DNA from: Rhizoclosmatium globosum
Lineage: Eukaryota; Chytridiomycota; Chytridiomycetes; Chytridiales; Chytriomycetaceae
Direction: 5' to 3'
Length of the DNA: 64,000 bases
NCBI GenBank assembly: GCA_002104985.1
Contig: MCGO01000011.1
Location: 1-64,000 of the forward strand
The notes under the pieces: generated by a model
Database searches by the model: none
What the model saw: only the letters and a program-made list of their open reading frames with translations
Told to the model about the DNA's origin: nothing
Part shown: positions 57,647 through 64,000 of the stretch, in pieces
How the letters are laid out: each line of letters begins with the position of its first letter
How positions within the stretch are numbered: the stretch's first letter is position 1
Translations under genes and position numbers: made by a program

Positions 57647-59590
57647 ATGAGCAATCAAGTTGAAGCAGTGGAGCTCAAGTCTCTTGAAGAGAAGAGTGAT
57701 AACGCTGGACTTTCGCTCATTAACGATGAGTTCAAGGACATTGATTCGACTCCAGTTTCCAAGAAGGAGTTGTCGGTATGTCCACTTCAGCGCTTCCTGT
57801 ACTTTGCATCAACTCATCTCTTTTCCTCATTTCTAGGCCTTCTACATGATGGGTGCCGCCATGGATCCCACAACGTGAGTTCGTTTCTGGTTTGGAAGGC
57901 TTCCGATATTGATATTGGTTCAGCTTCGGATCTATGGGTTTCTACATCCCTCTCATTGTCCAGACTCTCACTGCCGGTTCCGCTTTTAACCACTGTAAGA
58001 CAAGCCTTGAACCCTGATTATTGAAGGGATGCTGACCTAAAATTCCACTCTTTTTCCTTAGTCGACCGTAACGTCCCATGTGACATTAGAAAAGCTTACG
58101 TTTGTGACGTGAAGTTTGCTGGAGCTTGGGTTGACACTACGTCCATGGTTTTCTATGGAGTGGTTGCATCAACGCTTGCTCTTGCCATCATTTTCATTGG
58201 ATTCGGGTCCATCCCAGACCACGGACGTAAGTTGAACTTCAGAAAATTTCAACTATACTAAATTTGCTCCCTGAATAGCATACCGCAAAAACCTCTGGAT
58301 CATTTTCTCCGTCATTGGTTCTATCGCCGCCACGCTCTTCCCAGCCCTGATTACATACAGTTCATGGCTATACGCCTGGATTCTCACCCAAATCATCGCA
58401 GTCTGTCTCGGAGTCTGTTGGATGCTTGTATACGCCTACCTCCCACTCCTTGCTCGTAACCAGCCAGAGTTCCTCGAAAAGGTGCAAGATCCGTCTGCAA
58501 CCCGTGATTCTCTTTTGAAGGATTTGGATGCAGTCACCAACACGATTTCTTCGCGTGGGTTTATTTACATGTATACTTCGACGCTTGGGTTTTTGATTTT
58601 GTCGATTGTGTTTACGTTGTTTTGGACTCCACCTGGGTATCCTGTTCCTGCGACTTATGCGTTGCAGGTTTGCGTGGCTGTGTTTGGTCTTGTCTGGTTC
58701 GCTGGAATCTTTTACGTTGCAAAGTTCTTGAGAGTTCGTCCTGGTCCTCCTTTCCCTGAGGGAACTAATGTCTTGACTTACTCTACCAAGAAAGGTTTGT
58801 TTGTTTGTTCTTTGTAGTTTTGAAGTTGGGCTTGTTATTAACTGCAGATTCGACAGTGTTTGTTGCTTTCTCTAAAGCTCGTAAGCTTAAGAACCTGTTC
58901 ATATTCTTGGCTGGTTGGTTCCTCTACGGTGACTCCTTCTACAGTTGAGTTTTCTTCCAAAATACCTTACAGTTGTTTTGCTGACTTTGATTCAGCACTC
59001 TCCTCTGTTGCTATCTTGTGGGCCCAAACCCACCTCGGTTTCACCACCAAGGACGTTCTCATTCTGGCTGTTGAAGTTCCTATCTGTGCGATTCTCGGAA
59101 CCTTCCTCTGGAAATTTGCCCAAGACCGTTTCGGATGGACCAGCAAGCGTATGCTTTTGATTCAAAACGCTGTGTACACTTTGATTCCACTTTGGGGAGT
59201 CTTTGGTCTCTTCAACCTGCCATTTGGATACCAGAGCAAGATTGAAGTCTATATTGCCAGTGCTATGCACGGTTTGCTTCTTGGAGCTACTCAGTCTACG
59301 TGTCGTACTCTTTTTGCGCAGCTTTTGCCACCTGGTTCCGAGGCCGAGTTCTACTCTTTGTACGAAATTACTGACAAGTGCAGTGCCTGGCTCGGCCCTC
59401 TTGTCGTTGCCATCATCGACAACAGTGGAGCAAACAAGTTGTGGTCCATGGTCTTCTTGGCTCTTCAATTCATGGCCGCTTGGTCATTCTTCATCTTTGT
59501 TGACGTCGATCAAGGTATTTTGATGGCAGAGAATTCGGCAAGATGGAGCGTGAGCGCGAGAACGCACACAAGAGTGAAAAGAGCAACTAA
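57647..59590 (+). CDS. Atg22-like major facilitator transporter (copy 3)
   Basis: Start ATG 57647 (MSNQVEAVELKSLEEK). Short introns follow KKELS, DPTT, the second helix, PDHG, YSTKK and GDSFY, all shared with copy 4. Key blocks: AFYMMGAAMDPTTFGSMGFY, GSIPDHGAYRKNLW, YLPLLARNQPEF, AVTNTISSRGFIYMY, KFLRVRPGPPFPEG, LAGWFLYGDSFY, GATQSTCRTLFAQLLPPG and SLYEITDKCSAWLGPL. A missing T near 59519 (ATTTTG) shifts the tail; with it the protein would end GREFGKMERERENAHKSEKSN-like and stop at 59590. The N-terminal KDIDSTPVSKKELS may be a vacuolar sorting or regulatory segment, shared by copies 3 and 4. Confidence 0.85.
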
Positions 59591-59699
59591 ACCAGGGGAT
59601 ACATAGATCTAGACTTTCAAAAATAAAAGCGTGCACCCTCGTGGTCTCGTTTGTGCTGAAAATTTTGTTGGAACCAATTTACGAATCTTCCGAAATAGC

Positions 59700-61677
59700 A
59701 TGACCTCTCAAGAGCCTGCCGTAGAGTTGAAGGTGGTTGAAGAAAAGGGAGACGTCGCCGCTCCTGCTGGTCTTGCTCTGATCAATGACGAGTTCAAGGA
59801 TATTGACACTACACCTGTGTCGAAGAAGGAGTTGTCTGTATGTGCACTATCAATTCTTCAGAACTGCCCTCGTGGCCGTCCTACAGCATGGACACCAAAC
59901 TTAACGCTATCTACTATGAAATACAGGCTTTCTACATGATGGGAGCTGCAATGGACCCAACTACGTGAGTCAGCCCGGAGGCGCCATCTCCTTCAATTGA
60001 ATCAACGAACAAACCTGCGGAATAAGGTTCGGTTCCATGGGCTTCTACATCCCTCTCATCATTCAAACGTTGACTGCTGGATCTGGGTTCACTCGAGGTT
60101 CGTAAATTTATGTGTGCACGTTTTGTGACATGCGCCTGACGGGCTTGAACCCTGCTTTCAAATTCAGCTGACCACTCCGTTCCCTGCGACATCTCAAAGT
60201 CATATGTTTGCGATGTGCAGTTTGGTAGCTCTTGGGTCGATACTACGTCCATGGTGTTTTACGGAGTCGTTGCCTCTACTTTGGCTCTTGCAATCATTTT
60301 CATTGGATTCGGTTCCATTCCAGATCATGGCCGTAACTATCATTTAAAGTTCTCACTTACCACGTACAATATTAATATTTTGACTGCATAGCCTACCGCA
60401 AGAGCCTTTGGATCATCTTCTCCGTGATTGGATCCTTCGCAGCCATGCTTTTCCCAGCTTTAACCAGCTACAACACATGGATTTACGGATGGGTCCTCAC
60501 TCAAATTATTGCCGTCAGTTTGGGTGTTTGTTGGATGTTGGTGTATGCGTATATGCCACTCCTCGTCAGAAACCAACCTGAATTCCTTGAAAAGGCTCAA
60601 GACCCAAACGCGACCCGTGAATCTCTTCTCAAAGAGTTGGACGCAGTTACCAACACGATTTCGTCTCGTGGATTCATTTGGATGTATGGTTCCACACTTG
60701 GATTCTTGATTTTGTCGATTGCGTTTGCGCTTTTCTACACGCCTGCGAAACCTTTGCCAGAAACTTACGCCTTGCAGATCAGTGTTTCGTTCTTTGGATT
60801 AGTGTGGTTCCTTGGAATCTTCTACGTTTCCAAGTTTTTGAGAGTTCGTCCTGGTCCTCCTTTCCCTGAGGGAACTAATGTCTTGACTTACTCCACCAAG
60901 AAAGGTGTGTTTTTATTTGTTGGTGAGCTTGATATTAATTTTCAAATTCTACAGTGTTTGTTGCCTTCTCTAAGGCTCGTCAGCTCAAGAACTTGTTCAT
61001 TTTCTTGGCTGGTTGGTTCCTCTACGGTGACTCCTTCTACAGTTGAGTTCTATTCCTCCTTCATTTCTTTTCTTTTTAACATCTTTCCAGCACTCTCTTC
61101 CGTTGCCATTTTGTGGGCCCAATCTCACCTCGGCTTTACCACGAAGGACACATTAGTCCTCGCCGTCGAAGTACCAATTTGCGGAATCCTTGGAGCCTTC
61201 CTGTGGAAAAAGGCGCAAGATCGTTTCGGATGGACTAGTAAGAAAACTCTGATGCTCCAGAACGGCCTTTACACTTTAATCCCATTGTGGGGAATCCTTG
61301 GATTTTTCAACTTGCCTATTGGTTACCAAACCAAGGTTGAGATTTACATTGCGGGTGGATTGCATGGATTGCTTCTTGGAGCTACTCAGTCTACTTGTCG
61401 TACTCTTTTCGCGCAGCTTTTGCCACCTGGTTCTGAGGCTGAGTTCTACTCTTTGTACGAAATTACGGACAAATGCAGTGCTTGGCTTGGTCCTTTGATT
61501 GTTGCCATTATCGACAACAGTGGAGCCAACAAGTTGTGGTCCATGGTTTTCTTGGCTCTTCAGTTCGCTGCTGCTTGGGGTATTTTCTCTTTTGTTGATA
61601 TTCAGCAAGGTATTATTGATGGAAGAGAGTTCGGTAAGATGGAACGTGAGCGTGAGAGAGGACACCAAACTCAATGA
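59700..61677 (+). CDS. Atg22-like major facilitator transporter (copy 4)
   Basis: Start ATG 59700 (MTSQEPAVELKVVEEK), 110 bp after copy 3. Intron positions and the C-terminal half are nearly identical to copy 3 (long stretches of DNA identity at 61020-61060 and 61370-61500). No frame break seen. Blocks: AFYMMGAAMDPTTFGSMGFY, GSIPDHGAYRKSLW, YMPLLVRNQPEF, KFLRVRPGPPFPEG, GATQSTCRTLFAQLLPPG and SLYEITDKCSAWLGPL; C-tail GREFGKMERERERGHQTQ. An extra 40-50 nt intron follows YSTKK. Recent tandem duplicate with probable vacuolar location. Confidence 0.87.
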
Positions 61678-61811
61678 ATATGACACGGAACTTTGATTAA
61701 AATAGAAATATAATTTCATTTATTATTTGATTTGAGAGAATTGTTCAATTCAAAGCTAATGCTGTAGGATACAAGCAACTTTAAACAAGAACATTTTATT
61801 TGTTTGAACGG

Positions 61812-62375
61812 CTATACTAGAGGCATAACGCTTGGTTGGATTGTTCTGAATGTCAAAGAAATTCTTCTACCGTCAACCAAGCTCTTCTGGTCAGCCGCAA
61901 TCGAATGATGCCAAACATTCCTGGCATCTTCTTGCAGCACTAGAAGTGATCTTCGTTCCAAAACAATAGGAACCTTAATATCAGCGTTTACCATTGTCAT
62001 AACGCATTCCGCAGACAACGACAGCCCAACAATTGTCGGTCCAAACAGCTTGACTGAATCATTGTGAGGCAAAATTCCCATTCCATCCTTGTATTCGTTC
62101 ACAAGCAGTTGCAAGTCATCAGTCCCATCAACATAAACCTTTGCAACAGTCTGAAGACGATCAATTAGAAACTTGAGTTCTTGCGGAAATGGGCCTAGCC
62201 TTTCTGGAACAGTTCCATTCGCAAGATTCACCATGAATCCATACTGTTGCGTGCGTCGTCGGTTGTTTGCGTTCCACTTCCCAACTCCTTCGCCAGACCA
62301 TTGGTTTGATTCGATGAATGCGAGAAGTCTTGCTTCTTCGTCCTCTGTGATAAAGTCATTGACGACCTCAGCCAT
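61812..62375 (-). CDS. AlkB-like 2-oxoglutarate/Fe(II) dioxygenase
   Basis: 187 residues, single exon, start ATG 62375 (MAEVVNDFITEDEEARLL), stop TAG 61812. The fold shows NEYKDGMGILPHNDS, in which the H-x-D iron-binding pair is HND, then FGPTIVGLSLSAECVM, RSLLVLQEDARNVWHHSI (distal iron His) and RRISLTFR (2-oxoglutarate-binding Arg). QYGF near residue 45 is the usual nucleotide-lid tyrosine. This size and order fit the small eukaryotic ALKBH branch (ALKBH4/6/7-like); which one, and whether the substrate is RNA or protein, cannot be told here. It converges with copy 4 of the Atg22-like genes (134 bp apart). Confidence 0.82.
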   Translation of the reverse strand: MAEVVNDFITEDEEARLLAFIESNQWSGEGVGKWNANNRRRTQQYGFMVNLANGTVPERLGPFPQELKFLIDRLQTVAKVYVDGTDDLQLLVNEYKDGMGILPHNDSVKLFGPTIVGLSLSAECVMTMVNADIKVPIVLERRSLLVLQEDARNVWHHSIAADQKSLVDGRRISLTFRTIQPSVMPLV

Positions 62376-62485
62376 GAACTTGCGAGATTTTCATGGTTTA
62401 TTTTTGACCTTGACCACTGAAACTGAACCACATATTCTCAACAAATCATGAAAGTCGAATTTCTTGGCTTTATTGCACCCAGTTT

Positions 62486-63695
62486 TTAAGAAATCAAAAG
62501 ATGAACGACGCCAGAAGGTGTCAATACACCCAAGTTGGTTATCAGAGAAGAAACAAGGTGAGGAGGGGTGTAGTCCACATGATGGGCAGACACGAAGGAG
62601 TAGTTTGAAGCACTAGCCTCGTCTTCTTGTTAATTTTGTGTTCAGGTAGCTCAACATCTGATTGCGAGAGTGGGAACATGCGGACGAATTTATGACTGGT
62701 TCAATTGTTAGATTTTATCCTGAAAAAGAAGGGATACTCACGTTTCAGTCACAGCGTAGAACGGTCTATTGGCAGCCTTCGCGACCAAAGCAATCTGGTA
62801 AGTTCCCATCTACCACAAAACATATTAAGAAACAATAACCTATCGTGTTATAAAGTTTACCTGATTAATCAACCCTCCATTCTCAACCACAGCCTCAGCA
62901 CCAACCAACACCATATCAACCTTCTCCATCACAAATCCAACTGCAGAGTCTGGAATCAACTTCACAGGGACACCCAGCCTCATCAACGCATCCACAGACT
63001 TTTGTCCATTCTGAGAAGGCCTCGATTCCGTGACAATAACTGAATAACGCTTGTTGAGTTTGACTGCACGTTCAAGGAGAGTCATGACGACACGGGAGTG
63101 TGAGTGAAGAGGATCACGGCACCGTCTTTGATGAGGTTTACACCGACACTATTATAAAAACGTTAACAATGCGAAACCGTCGAACGGATCGAATTATATA
63201 CCTTGCAATCTTCTCAAGGTACCCGCTAGCGTCCCTTGTAAAGCGTTGTTCAAACTCAAGGATACGTTGACGACACACGTCGACTGATTCATCGTGGAAG
63301 TCGGAGTGGTTGAGTTGGAGGAGGAACGCTTCACAGCCTTAGTCGATAGTAGCATGTTTTAGCTTGTTAATCCGGTTAAAGAGTAAGAAACGAACCAGCA
63401 ATAACCGAATAGTTCTTTGGCGGACTCTTCTTTAGTTCGCTGATGCTTCGAGGACTTTTGTTGTCAGTTCGCTCATTGTCGAGGCTTTCTGGTTTGCAAC
63501 GGTGAGGGCGAGGACCTGGATTCAGAGTTGGGTTAAAGGGCGGCCTAGGGAGCCTGGTTGGTTGAGACAGACCTTGACAGCTGCGACGGGAAGACTGAGT
63601 TCAGGGTTCTTTTTAGTCAGCTCATCAAGCTGCATTCGGATCTTGGATGTCGTGGTGGTTGTGGTTGTGGTTGTGGTGGCAGCTGCTTTGGTCAT
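62486..63695 (-). CDS. GCN3: Translation initiation factor eIF2B subunit alpha
   Basis: Regulatory subunit of the eIF2 guanine-nucleotide exchange factor; it senses phosphorylated eIF2-alpha. Start ATG 63695 (MTKAAATT, then ten Thr encoded by a GTT/GGT simple repeat). Conserved blocks: KIARVGVNLIKDGAVILFTHS, VIVTESRPSQNGQ, AVGFVMEKVDMVLVGAEAVV-type motif, VENGGLINQ, AKAANRPFYAVTETF, KFVRMFPLSQSDVELP and, at the end, VDYTPPHLVSSLITNLGVLTPS (read in two parts), stop at 62486. Five or so short introns; some phase changes (e.g. near 63440 and 62600) suggest missing bases. It lies head-to-tail with the gene ending at 63780, only 84 bp upstream. Confidence 0.88.
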
Positions 63696-63779
63696 GATTC
63701 GTTGTTTTTGGTGATTCACTCCACCAAAACAAAAGGAAAACAGATGTATTCAATTGCACTCTTTTATTCACGGATCAGT

Positions 63780-64000
63780 TTAGGCCTTCACAACAAATTC
63801 AAACTCGTCCTTGTAATCCTCGGGCACGTTGGCAAGGAAATCAACAGAGCGTCCAAAAGATGCCTTTGCATCCTGTGTCAAAAATGCAGTCAATCCTCCG
63901 TGAACAGAAATAAAGTTGACAAAGTCCCATTCGAGAACACGCGCTACGGTGTGTTTGAGACCCGCAACATTGCCAATGTTTTGAATTTGGCTGCGAAATT
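63780..64000 (-). CDS. 3' end of a DUF4336-like gene, truncated by window edge
   Basis: The last ~72 codons, ending in TAA at 63780-63782. Visible residues: GLKHTVARVLEWDFVNFISV, HGG, RSVDFLANVPEDYKDEFEF. A W-x-F then HG pattern followed by a helix resembles the C-terminus of the metallo-hydrolase-like DUF4336 family, in which HG carries a metal ligand. The rest of the protein is outside the window, so this is tentative. No intron is visible in this part. Confidence 0.5.
   Translation of the reverse strand, partial: FRSQIQNIGNVAGLKHTVARVLEWDFVNFISVHGGLTAFLTQDAKASFGRSVDFLANVPEDYKDEFEFVVKA

Noticed and set aside
63640..63690. GTT/GGT microsatellite as non-coding repeat
   Set aside because: It lies in frame after the eIF2B-alpha start codon and encodes poly-Thr.
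1..64000. tRNA, rRNA, CRISPR arrays, bacterial-type operons
   Set aside because: No cloverleaf box A/B pairs, rRNA motifs or spaced direct repeats seen; intron-rich genes show eukaryotic DNA.

Overview
The window looks like nuclear DNA of an early-diverging, zoosporic (chytrid-type) fungus. The evidence is dense genes with many 41-130 nt GT-AG introns, TTAGGG-class telomere-like repeats, fungal housekeeping genes (ArfGAP, EB1, Dcd1-type dCMP deaminase, eIF2B-alpha, Atg22-type transporters, CDF zinc transporter, DUF3712 membrane protein) and an NPHP3/NWD1-like DUF4062-NACHT-WD40 protein of a kind linked to cilia and flagella in other lineages. The phylum is an inference; no species is claimed.

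Layout. 1-2941: degenerate LINE-type retroelement (ORF1, plus a reverse transcriptase with no recognisable endonuclease) whose poly(A) tail abuts degenerate CCCTAA repeats, so the left side probably faces a chromosome end. 3469-7658 (-): NLR-type receptor with an N-myristoylation motif, two ubiquitin-like-sized repeats, TIR, NACHT and seven near-identical WD40 repeats. 8616-9181 (-): small coiled-coil/G-rich repeat protein. 10242-13532 (-): 1,039-residue DUF3712 single-pass membrane protein. 14752-15487 (-): ubiquitin-like domain and Cys-rich tail-anchored protein, possibly one gene. 15910-21651: CDF zinc transporter, Glo3-type ArfGAP, Atg22-like transporter. 22094-28657 (+): three tandem two-domain GT17 glycosyltransferases. 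28942-38641 (-): a very large NACHT-WD40 protein probably spliced to a C2-like/coiled-coil/acidic tail. 38937-39629: UPF0390 protein. 39746-47613 (+): three tandem acyl-CoA synthetases, two ending in the peroxisomal signal AKL. 47741-49707: 5'-nucleotidase-like phosphoesterase with C-terminal EF-hands. 49994-55442: membrane protein, mitochondrial dicarboxylate-type carrier, EB1, dCMP deaminase, small basic protein. 55600-61677 (+): three tandem Atg22-like transporters. 61812-64000 (-): AlkB-like dioxygenase, eIF2B-alpha, and the 3' end of a DUF4336-like gene.

The repertoire combines innate-immunity-type receptors in a subtelomeric setting with tandem expansions of secretory-pathway glycosyltransferases, lipid-activating enzymes and vacuolar transporters. 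A caveat for every gene model: many conserved genes are broken by single missing bases, mostly inside homopolymers, where paralogous copies or the conserved reading frame show that one base is lacking. I treat these as probable assembly errors rather than pseudogenes. No tRNA, rRNA, CRISPR array or prokaryotic-style operon was seen.
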